Shown one piece after another: positions 7,721-13,182 of a DNA stretch of 13,984 nt. Each line of letters opens with the position of its first letter. Position 1 is the stretch's first letter. The DNA lies in contig CAJUHQ010000090.1 of the NCBI GenBank assembly GCA_910586095.1, forward strand, positions 1 through 13,984, read 5' to 3'. Source of the stretch: an uncultured Lachnospiraceae bacterium (GTDB lineage Bacteria; Bacillota; Clostridia; Lachnospirales; Lachnospiraceae). Below the pieces are notes generated by a model. The model did not search any database and was not told the origin of the DNA. It saw only the letters and a list, made by a program, of their open reading frames with translations. A program made the position numbers and the translations under genes.

Positions 7721-8002
7721 ATGCTTACCAGAGAGGCGTTTTTATCATTAAATTTTGTAAAAAAAGAGGATTATACTGGAAGCTATCAAGGGATGCGTTT
7801 TTTACTTCATCAAGAGTTGGTGGACGAAAAAAAGCAATTAAAGGTTTATCTGTGGAGTGAACCATTTGGATTTGAGGCGACACCAGAAGACCAAAAAATT
7901 GCAAAATTGTTTGAGTTTAGTGATAATGGGCTAGATGCTGCCATAGAGTGGATGAATGAAATGTACGAAACGGTGCGTTATCAATATAAAGAAGAAAACT
8001 AA
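7721..8002 (+). CDS. Small protein of unknown function (93 residues)
   Basis: I do not recognise a characterised family. The protein starts MLTREAFLSLNFVKKEDYTGSY, has a conserved-looking aromatic core (YLWSEPFGFEATPEDQK) and ends in an acidic helix (DAAIEWMNEMYETV). It is soluble, with no Cys and no membrane segment. The frame is open from TTG at 7703, but that codon precedes the ribosome site; GAGGAG (7711-7716) sits four bases before ATG 7721, so I place the start there. It is the last gene of the radical SAM-HAD group, 23 bases after the HAD gene, and is followed by a strong terminator 20 bases after its stop. From memory, similar short proteins occur in Lachnospiraceae, but I cannot verify that here. 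Confidence 0.8.
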   Translation: MLTREAFLSLNFVKKEDYTGSYQGMRFLLHQELVDEKKQLKVYLWSEPFGFEATPEDQKIAKLFEFSDNGLDAAIEWMNEMYETVRYQYKEEN

Positions 8003-8021
8003 ATTTTGCATAGTTACGATA

Positions 8022-8055
8022 AAAAACAACCCATGTGACGGAATGGGTTGTTTTT
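8022..8055. terminator. Bidirectional intrinsic terminator
   Basis: A 13-bp perfect stem (8022-8034 with 8043-8055, core ACAACCCAT/ATGGGTTGT) closes an 8-base loop. The arms are flanked by A-run on the left and T-run on the right, so it can stop transcription from the radical SAM-HAD group on the plus strand and from rpsT on the minus strand. Confidence 0.88.
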
Positions 8056-8114
8056 ATAATACATATTAGCCCACGTAAAAGAACTATACTGTTAAAACAG
8101 TAATGGGCATACGA

Positions 8115-8145
8115 CAAGTAAGAGAGAACTTCGTTCTCCTACTTG
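8115..8145. repeat. Palindromic hairpin downstream of rpsT
   Basis: CAAGTA (8115-8120) pairs with TACTTG (8140-8145) and GAGAAC (8124-8129) pairs with GTTCTC (8133-8138) around a TTC loop, with a small internal loop. There is no T-run on either strand, so it is not a standard terminator. It could protect the 3' end of the rpsT message or be an interspersed palindromic repeat. Confidence 0.45.
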
Positions 8146-8181
8146 ATGAATATTCAATTCTACGATAGTCTATATTTAAGC

Positions 8182-8445
8182 CTAAGCCATTTGATTTACA
8201 GCCTTAGATAAACGGGAAACTTTTCTAGAAGCATAATTTTTGTGATATACGCCTTTAGAAGTCGCCTTATCAATAATGCTGGTAGCATTTAATAAAGCGG
8301 CAGCAGCAGCTTCCTTATCATTGGACTCTACAGAAGTGTAAACCTTCTTAATAGCGGTTTTTACACCAGACTTAATAGCTTTATTTCTAGCAGCCTTTGT
8401 TCTGTTGACTAAAATTCTCTTCTTAGCAGATTTGATGTTTGCCAT
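8182..8445 (-). CDS. rpsT: 30S ribosomal protein S20
   Basis: S20 is a primary binder of 16S rRNA in the small subunit. The 87-residue protein begins with the family signature MANIKSAKKRI and is Lys/Arg/Ala-rich and helical throughout, with NRTKAARNKAIKS, IDKATSKGVYHKNYASRKVSRL and the C-terminal LSKAVNQMA all typical. A GTG three codons upstream is in frame, but it lies within the ribosome binding site GGGAGGTG (8452-8459 on the minus strand), so the ATG at 8443-8445 is the start. It is transcribed away from gpr; the arrangement rpsT next to gpr and spoIIP is a familiar clostridial neighbourhood. It has a strong promoter and a structured leader. Confidence 0.97.
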   Translation of the reverse strand: MANIKSAKKRILVNRTKAARNKAIKSGVKTAIKKVYTSVESNDKEAAAAALLNATSIIDKATSKGVYHKNYASRKVSRLSKAVNQMA

Positions 8446-8483
8446 GCTTGACACCTCCCATTCCTTTAAATTTTATCCTGAAG

Positions 8484-8525
8484 ATGTTTCATTAAAGTCG
8501 GACACGGACGAGCTAATGAAAACAT
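8484..8525 (-). promoter_or_regulatory. Hairpin in the rpsT leader
   Basis: On the minus strand ATGTTTTCATTA (8525-8514) pairs with TAATGAAACAT (8494-8484) with one bulged base, enclosing a GC-rich 19-base loop containing two CCG/CGG-type triplets. It begins very near the expected start of transcription. S20 is known to control its own translation in E. coli; a similar role for this hairpin is conjecture. Confidence 0.45.
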
Positions 8526-8533
8526 ACTCAAAC

Positions 8534-8562
8534 ATTGTAAATTATGGAACCTAATATGTCAA
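8534..8562 (-). promoter_or_regulatory. Promoter of rpsT
   Basis: Read on the minus strand, a perfect -35 TTGACA (8562-8557) and a -10 TACAAT (8539-8534) are separated by exactly 17 bases. This gives a leader of about 80 bases before the rpsT ATG. Confidence 0.9.
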
Positions 8563-8708
8563 TACATATTCTTAAAATTTTTAGAAAAACTAGGTAACAG
8601 TTCAAATATTTTATAAAAATTGTTCACAAAATAGGCAAAATAAATAAAAATTGATGAAAAGTAGCTGTATGGGATAAGGTGAATATTGGTCATGATGATA
8701 GTGGTAGT

Positions 8709-8814
8709 ATGGAGGAGTAGTGTGAGAAGTACTTCTAGCCACTCACAGCAAAGGCTGTTTCGTGGAAAAGTACTAAGTCTCACACCCTGGATTTGAGTCG
8801 CAGCAAAGCTGCGA
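8709..8814 (+). ncRNA. Structured leader module 1 upstream of gpr
   Basis: After a GGAGG-GTG motif (8711-8724) comes a long, nearly continuous stem. GTGTGAGA (8720-8727) pairs with TCTCACAC (8778-8785) and AGTACTT (8728-8734) with AAGTACT (8768-8774). Inside, CCAC (8739-8742) pairs with GTGG (8762-8765) and ACAGC (8745-8749) with GCTGT (8754-8758) around AAAG. The internal loop is asymmetric, TC against TTC. A separate 7-bp hairpin (TCGCAGC 8798-8804, GCTGCGA 8808-8814, loop AAA) follows. The GTG at 8722 opens a 24-codon reading frame through the stem to TGA at 8794. No gene of known type lies in 8446-8969; this module and the next fill its second half. Confidence 0.68.
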
Positions 8815-8874
8815 TATGGAGGTAGTGTGAAAAATAGTTCTAAGACAGCAAAAGACACTGTCTAAGAACTATTA

Positions 8875-8896
8875 AGTCTGCATAGCAGACTTTTTT
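8875..8896 (+). terminator. Terminator-like hairpin in the gpr leader
   Basis: AGTCTGC (8875-8881) pairs perfectly with GCAGACT (8885-8891) around ATA and is followed at once by a run of T residues (8891-8896). It can terminate transcription or, because the T-run also pairs in the outer stem of module 2 (8830-8834 with 8892-8896), compete with it. Confidence 0.6.
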
Positions 8897-8904
8897 CACA
8901 CAGG

Positions 8905-8928
8905 AAAAACGCAAAAGACTGCGTTTTT
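8905..8928 (+). terminator. Second terminator-like hairpin in the gpr leader
   Basis: AAAAACGCA (8905-8913) pairs with TGCGTTTTT (8920-8928) around a 6-base loop. The T-run is part of the stem and only four base pairs are GC-containing or next to it, so it is a weaker terminator than 8875-8896. Confidence 0.45.
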
Positions 8929-8941
8929 CATTTCTATTTGA

Positions 8942-8964
8942 GCCGCCAAAGGCGGCATGGGAGG
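8942..8964 (+). promoter_or_regulatory. Hairpin plus Shine-Dalgarno element of gpr
   Basis: GCCGCC (8942-8947) pairs with GGCGGC (8951-8956) around AAA; CATGGGAGG follows, giving the ribosome site GGGAGG (8959-8964) before the ATG at 8970. Nearly the same element precedes spoIIP at 10139-10162 and the GTG of module 2 at 8798-8822. Confidence 0.65.
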
Positions 8965-8969
8965 TTAGT

Positions 8970-9881
8970 ATGCAGCAATTTCAGATTAGGACAGACTTGG
9001 CTCTAGAAGCGACGGAAAGTGTCAGAAAAAAAGATGCTAGTCATATGAGAGGAATCACAATAGAGGAGTATGACGCTATGGAGGATGTCCATATATCTAA
9101 AGTAGTGATTTTAACAAAAAATGCAGCAAAAAATATGGGAAAGCCAATGGGAACATATATCACATTAGAGGCGCCAGATTTGCAAGAGAGTGATGAGGAG
9201 TATCACAGAGAAATTTCAGAAGAGCTTGCAAAACAACTAAAAAGTGTACTTCCTGGAATAGAGGAAGAGAAATCGATCTTGATAGTAGGGCTTGGCAACC
9301 GTGATGTGACAGCCGATGCATTAGGCCCTTTTACAGTGGATAATTTATTTGTAACTAGACATATTATCAGAGAGTACGGAAAGCAGGCGTACCATGCGAC
9401 TAAAATGCATCAAATCAGTGCTTTGGTTCCTGGCGTTATGGCCAAAACAGGTATGGAGACAGCAGAAATTATAAAAGGAGTAATAAAAGAAACAGTACCT
9501 GACATAGTTATAGTAATAGATGCATTAGCAGCACGAAATACGAAGCGGCTTAATCGCACAGTACAAATTACAGATACAGGAATTCATCCAGGATCAGGAG
9601 TAGGGAATCATCGAAATGCTATCACAAAGGAAAGTCTTGGTATTCCAGTAATAGCAATAGGAATTCCGATGGTGGTTGATGCAGGAACTATTGTTTCAGA
9701 TGCCTTAGAAAAATTAGCACAGGAGTATGCAGGTGGAAAAGCGTCGCTAGACTACTTTAGAAACAGTGCAGATACACAGCTTCACAACATGTATGTGACA
9801 GCCAAAAACATTGACGAAACGACAAAAAGGCTTAGTTTTACATTATCAGAAGCTATAAATATCGCGCTTGATATGGAATAA
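8970..9881 (+). CDS. gpr: Spore (germination) protease GPR
   Basis: GPR is the spore-core endopeptidase that degrades small acid-soluble spore proteins when spores germinate; it is made as a zymogen that processes itself. The 303-residue protein shows the family features: the N-terminal FQIRTDLALEATE, where the family's propeptide and cleavage region lies; GITIEEYDAMEDVHISKVVILT; the core GLGNRDVTADALGP; LVPGVMAKTGMETAEI; VIDALAARN; and TDTGIHPGSGVGNHRNAI. The Asp residues in GNRDVTADALGP and VIDALAARN fit the aspartates considered catalytic in this family. The start ATG is fixed by GGGAGG at 8959-8964. It lies downstream of two structured leader modules and upstream of spoIIP, a common clostridial order. 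In Bacillus it is expressed in the forespore; no clear sporulation promoter could be assigned here. Confidence 0.96.
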   Translation: MQQFQIRTDLALEATESVRKKDASHMRGITIEEYDAMEDVHISKVVILTKNAAKNMGKPMGTYITLEAPDLQESDEEYHREISEELAKQLKSVLPGIEEEKSILIVGLGNRDVTADALGPFTVDNLFVTRHIIREYGKQAYHATKMHQISALVPGVMAKTGMETAEIIKGVIKETVPDIVIVIDALAARNTKRLNRTVQITDTGIHPGSGVGNHRNAITKESLGIPVIAIGIPMVVDAGTIVSDALEKLAQEYAGGKASLDYFRNSADTQLHNMYVTAKNIDETTKRLSFTLSEAINIALDME

Positions 9882-9894
9882 ATCACTGATAGAT

Positions 9895-10053
9895 AGGCGG
9901 ATAGGGTAAGGGAGGATCTTCCAAAAAGTGAAACGTTTTATCATACAAATACTAAGCTGATCCCACTAAGATGCAGGTGGTTTCGTCAGTTAGTAGCAAT
10001 ATGGGAGAATGAATATAAAATTCTACAGTTCCCTTATCCTGATTAATACGCCT
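9895..10053 (+). ncRNA. Large structured region in the spoIIP leader
   Basis: The gpr-spoIIP interval (9882-10168) has no gene but folds extensively. AGGCG (9895-9899) pairs with CGCCT (10049-10053), and AGGGTAAGGGA (9903-9913) pairs over 11 bp, with one wobble, with 10030-10040. Inside, ACTAA-g-CTGA (9951-9960) pairs with TCAG-TTAGT (9986-9994), and CCAC (9963-9966) with GTGG (9977-9980). The asymmetric internal loop is TC against TTTCG, much like TC against TTC in gpr leader module 1. Downstream, AAAGTTC (10066-10072) pairs with GAACTTT (10081-10087). I do not recognise a known riboswitch. Confidence 0.62.
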
Positions 10054-10138
10054 GCTAAAAGTCGAAAGTTCAAGGAAGAAGAACTTTTAATGCCCACAGC
10101 AAGGGTGTTTTGCTAAGAGATCTTATACTTTCTATGTG

Positions 10139-10162
10139 AACCGTTAAATGCGGCATGGGGGA
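10139..10162 (+). promoter_or_regulatory. Hairpin plus Shine-Dalgarno element of spoIIP
   Basis: CCGT (10141-10144) pairs with GCGG (10150-10153) and is followed by CATGGGGGA, which supplies the ribosome site GGGGGA (10157-10162). It matches the gpr element at 8941-8967 in 21 of 27 positions; the stem keeps pairing by a G-T wobble where bases differ. Confidence 0.6.
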
Positions 10163-10168
10163 TTATAT

Positions 10169-11491
10169 GTGAATATTGGCTATGGAAAAAAGAAAAGATG
10201 GATTTTTGTAGGAATTTTTTTGGTGGTATCTGTACAACTTGTTATGCGTGCAGCAAATGATATCAGAAATAAAGAAGTATTCGGACAAACACTTTATGAG
10301 AGTGTGTTTGGCTATAGTATTCAGACCATCAGTCCAATGATACCCTATGTAAATGGCGACTGGACACAAGGTAGTATTACTGAAAAGGTGTGGCAGTTAT
10401 TTTATGGGGAGTTACCGCTAGGAATGTGTGTCTTTAACTCAATAGATAGTAATTTTATTGTGGAAGATTATATGCAGGAAGATAATGAGATCATAAAAGC
10501 TGTGGTGGATGAGAATAGAGAGGCAGCGATTAAGCAATCTGATTCTGACAACAGTATAGATACTAAATTTTCTGATGAAAATACCATTGAAATGGGTATC
10601 AACCCCGATGCAAATATGGATATTGGTTTGACATTAGAGGATGCGGTATTAGCTGAAAACACAGTGGAAACAGGTTCGTTTGTCCCAGTGAGATCTCCTG
10701 TTGCAGTATATTCTAGACAACAGCTTGTAGAACCTGGATTTATCAAAAAGACATTTTATGCAGAAGATGCAACTACATATATTAGAGAAGATCAGCTTGA
10801 CTACAACACTTTAATGGGATTTGATGCCACTGTCAAGCAAGACAACAGCAATGTACAAATATTGATATATCATACACATTCTCAGGAAACGTACATTGAT
10901 TCGATTCCTGGGGATTCATCAACTTCTATTGTAGGTGTGGGGGAACATTTGAGTGAGATACTTCGAACGCAATACGGATTTAATGTGTTACATCATACAG
11001 GAGAATATGATGTGGAAAGTAGAGATTATGCATATTCCAATGCTGCAATAGGATTGGAAAAAGTTCTTGCAGAAAATCCAACCATAGAAGTAATGATTGA
11101 TCTTCACAGAGATGAAACCAATCCTAACACAAAACTTGTCACTACAATACAGGATAAAACGATGGCCAAGTTTATGTTTTTTAATGGGTTGTGCTATACA
11201 AGAGCTCTTGGATCACTTACCAACTTGCCTAATCCATATGTTCAGGATAATATTTCTTTTGCATTTCAAATGCAATTGGCAGCAGAGGAGCATTATCCAG
11301 GACTTACTAGGAGAATTTATTTAAAAGGCTACCGCTATAATTTGCACTATCGTTCTAAAAGTTTACTAATAGAATTGGGATCTCAAACCAATACAGTTGA
11401 GGAGGCTATGAATTCCTGTGAACCATTAGCACATATCATTGCTATGATATTAAACGGGGAGAATAAAGAAAATATGACAACACAACCATAA
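10169..11491 (+). CDS. spoIIP: Stage II sporulation protein P (peptidoglycan hydrolase)
   Basis: SpoIIP is the membrane-anchored amidase/endopeptidase that, with SpoIID and SpoIIM, degrades septal peptidoglycan during engulfment. The 440-residue protein starts with a basic stretch and one membrane anchor (about residues 11-27, WIFVGIFLVVSVQLVM). A low-complexity acidic linker (about 95-165) follows, then the catalytic domain with YHTHSQE (His235, His237; Glu240) and DLHRDE (Asp311-Glu316), and the late IYLKGYRYNLHYRSKSLLIELGSQTNTVEEA region. I place the start at GTG 10169, six bases after GGGGGA; the in-frame ATG at 10148 precedes the ribosome site and would add seven unlikely residues. An ATG-TGA pair (10167-10172) overlaps the GTG in another frame. 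The gene follows gpr; no terminator is seen after it. Confidence 0.94.
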   Translation: MNIGYGKKKRWIFVGIFLVVSVQLVMRAANDIRNKEVFGQTLYESVFGYSIQTISPMIPYVNGDWTQGSITEKVWQLFYGELPLGMCVFNSIDSNFIVEDYMQEDNEIIKAVVDENREAAIKQSDSDNSIDTKFSDENTIEMGINPDANMDIGLTLEDAVLAENTVETGSFVPVRSPVAVYSRQQLVEPGFIKKTFYAEDATTYIREDQLDYNTLMGFDATVKQDNSNVQILIYHTHSQETYIDSIPGDSSTSIVGVGEHLSEILRTQYGFNVLHHTGEYDVESRDYAYSNAAIGLEKVLAENPTIEVMIDLHRDETNPNTKLVTTIQDKTMAKFMFFNGLCYTRALGSLTNLPNPYVQDNISFAFQMQLAAEEHYPGLTRRIYLKGYRYNLHYRSKSLLIELGSQTNTVEEAMNSCEPLAHIIAMILNGENKENMTTQP

Positions 11492-11544
11492 AAAGAAAAG
11501 TATGGCTGATTGGTGATTTAATAAAAAATAAAATACACAGGGGC

Positions 11545-11572
11545 TGTTAATTTTGCATAAAGATGATATAAT
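11545..11572 (+). promoter_or_regulatory. Promoter of the thioredoxin-like gene
   Basis: A perfect TATAAT (11567-11572) carries an extended -10 TG at 11564-11565. The -35 is poor (TGTTAA at 11545-11550, spacer 16), as is common with extended -10 promoters. The leader would be about 52 bases and contains a small TCTCA/TGAGA repeat (11580-11598). Confidence 0.7.
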
Positions 11573-11630
11573 AGATGATATCTCATAAGAATGTGAGAAA
11601 TAGTATTTGTACGAAAGGAAGGGAATAAAA

Positions 11631-11942
11631 ATGGCAGTGATACATGTGACAGAAGCAAATTTTGAACAGGAGGTATTACATTCAGACATTCCAGTTCTGG
11701 TGGATTTTTGGGCATCTTGGTGTGCACCATGCAAAAGGCTTGCACCCGTTATTGACGAGATTGGCCAAGAAGTCACAGATGTTAAGATTTGCAAGGTGAA
11801 TATAGATGAAGCAGATACCATCGCACTCAAATACAGAGTGATGTCTATTCCAACATTGATGCTTTTTAAGAATGGTACCTCTACAGCAACTATGGTTGGA
11901 GAGCGTTCAAAAGCTGCAGTTTTGGACTTTATAAGGGCATAG
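11631..11942 (+). CDS. trxA: Thioredoxin
   Basis: This small cytosolic dithiol oxidoreductase has 103 residues, the usual thioredoxin length. The active site is FWASWCAPCK with Cys31 and Cys34; the Ala in WCAPC replaces the Gly of the classic WCGPC, a frequent variant. Asp25 (buried Asp in VDFWA), and the cis-Pro at Pro74 in MSIPTLMLFKNG are conserved, as is the final VGERSKAAVLDFI helix. The frame is open from an ATG at 11607, but GGAAGGGA (11617-11624) sits seven bases before ATG 11631, which also gives the standard N-terminus. It is followed six bases later by a membrane protein gene. The symbol trxA is given for the family; no thioredoxin reductase is adjacent, so the redox partner is unknown. 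Confidence 0.9.
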   Translation: MAVIHVTEANFEQEVLHSDIPVLVDFWASWCAPCKRLAPVIDEIGQEVTDVKICKVNIDEADTIALKYRVMSIPTLMLFKNGTSTATMVGERSKAAVLDFIRA

Positions 11943-11948
11943 TGCTCC

Positions 11949-12929
11949 ATGATGCATCTTAGAGAGAAGATTAAGAGTTACAATGTAACAAAGGCATTCA
12001 AAATAGCTTTAGCAGCTGTGCTTTCTATCTTGACGGCGCAGTTGCTAGGGTTAGATTATGCCGTTACAGCAGGTATTATCACAGTACTAAGCATACAAAA
12101 TACAAAAAGAGAAACGCTCAAGACAGCCAGAAATAGAGGTCTGGCTTTTTTGTGTGCATTGCTGATTGCATATCTTTGCTATCACTTTATGGGATTTCAT
12201 GTAATTGCCTTTGTTGTGTATCTTTTTTGGTTTGCATTTGTCTGTCTCAATGCAAAGTGGGGAGAAGCAATAGCAATGGATTCGGTGTTAATCTCACATT
12301 TTCTAGCAGAAAGCAATTTTGGAGCAGCGCTAGTATTAAATGAAGTTCTTTTGTTTTCTATAGGCGTTTTTTGGGGAATATTGATGAACTTACATTTGAG
12401 AAAAAGCGCGGATGCTTTTGCGCGTCTTTCAGAAGTAGTGGATATGGAAATCAAAATGATTTTACATAAAATGTCGAAGCAATTGCAGACTACTGATTTA
12501 AAAAGAGAACAAATAGATTGCTTTTCGCAGTTAGATACTAAGATTCAAGCAGCGAAGGAATGTGCTTTGCAAAACTGGAACAATACACTTTGGAATCAGA
12601 ATACATATGAATTGGATTATATTAAGATGCGTGAGAATCAAAGCAGAGTTTTGAGAAACATTGGTCAAAGCATTGTCATGATTCGTGCCCTGCCAGCTCA
12701 AGCACAGCAAGTCGCTGATTTTTTTGGTGCAGTAGAAGTACAATATCATAGAGAAAACGATGTGGAAGAATTGATCGAGATCTTAGAAAACATAACAAAA
12801 CAGATGAAACAGGAAAAGTTGCCTGTTGACAGAGAAGAATTTGAAGCTCGAGCAGTATTGTTCTATATATTAAAACAAGTAGAAGAGTTCTTATTACTCA
12901 AGAACTCATTTGTAAAACAATATCGATAA
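11949..12929 (+). CDS. Aromatic acid exporter family (DUF939-like) membrane protein
   Basis: The 326-residue protein has a membrane half followed by a cytoplasmic helical half, the layout of ArAE_1/DUF939 (FUSC-related) proteins. Hydrophobic segments lie at about 17-34, 37-50, 64-80, 83-100 and 126-147, with a possible one near 107-120. The segment pair with GLDYAVTAGIITVLSIQNTKR between them is the most family-like stretch. The C-terminal half (about 150-326) is charged and helical. The substrate is unknown; the family name does not prove aromatic acid export. The start is uncertain by one codon (ATG at 11949 or 11952). No good ribosome site is present apart from AAGGG inside the end of the thioredoxin gene, so translation is probably coupled to it (six-base gap). 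Confidence 0.8.
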   Translation: MMHLREKIKSYNVTKAFKIALAAVLSILTAQLLGLDYAVTAGIITVLSIQNTKRETLKTARNRGLAFLCALLIAYLCYHFMGFHVIAFVVYLFWFAFVCLNAKWGEAIAMDSVLISHFLAESNFGAALVLNEVLLFSIGVFWGILMNLHLRKSADAFARLSEVVDMEIKMILHKMSKQLQTTDLKREQIDCFSQLDTKIQAAKECALQNWNNTLWNQNTYELDYIKMRENQSRVLRNIGQSIVMIRALPAQAQQVADFFGAVEVQYHRENDVEELIEILENITKQMKQEKLPVDREEFEARAVLFYILKQVEEFLLLKNSFVKQYR

Positions 12930-13003
12930 AGGTGGGGCTTGGAGAAATATAATTATAAAAATGCTCAAAATATAAGGACAGCTATTAAAGCAAAATCACG
13001 AAA

Positions 13004-13055
13004 AAGTTTTTTTAACATGAAAAAACTTACATAATTGTCCTAAAAATGGTATAAT
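13004..13055 (+). promoter_or_regulatory. Promoter of the CarD-type gene with overlapping inverted repeat
   Basis: TTACAT (13027-13032) and a perfect TATAAT (13050-13055) are 17 bases apart, with an extended -10 TG at 13047-13048. An inverted repeat, AAGTTTTTT (13004-13012) with AAAAAACTT (13020-13028), runs into the -35 hexamer and could be an operator or an UP-like A/T tract. The stretch 12930-13182 has no gene otherwise, and no terminator for the upstream gene was found. Confidence 0.8.
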
Positions 13056-13182
13056 GAATCTTATAAGATCATGAAAAGTAGTGAGTTGGTGACAAAAGAG
13101 AATGAATATAAAAAGGATTTTACTTCTTTGTTTGACAAGAGAATGTAAATGGACAAGCTTTGATAAGAACAGGAGGATCAAT

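Larger units (their letters stand above)
8814..8972 (+). ncRNA. Structured leader module 2 upstream of gpr (tandem copy)
   Basis: It repeats module 1: GGAGG-TAGTGTGA is shared, and aligned stems keep pairing through different bases. Outer stem GTGTGAAAAA (8825-8834) pairs with TTTTTCACAC (8892-8901). AATAGTTCT (8833-8841) can pair with AGAACTATT (8865-8873) and GACAG (8844-8848) with CTGTC (8858-8862). Two hairpins not in module 1 are inserted in the second half (8875-8891 and 8905-8928). The module ends, like module 1, with TTTGAG and an AAA-looped hairpin just before a Shine-Dalgarno sequence and start codon, here the real gpr start. The GTG at 8827 opens a 12-codon frame ending at TAA 8863. 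Confidence 0.68.

Noticed and set aside
8667..8697. SigmaG-like promoter (GTATG and CATGATG) before gpr
   Set aside because: The spacing of 19 and one mismatch in the -10 are not good enough, although a forespore promoter is expected somewhere upstream of gpr.
8559..8858. Minus-strand open frame of 99 codons across the gpr leader
   Set aside because: It has no ribosome site before its start, runs through the palindromic stems and the rpsT promoter region, and has a low-complexity, Phe/Tyr-rich product.
8709..8972. CRISPR array
   Set aside because: There are only two unequal modules with internal hairpins, no uniform repeat-spacer pattern and no cas genes.
9942..9950. SigmaE-like -10 sequence CATACAAAT in the spoIIP leader
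   Set aside because: The match is imperfect, no convincing -35 lies at the right distance, and a start here would cut off the 5' half of the long-range stem. It remains possible but unsupported.
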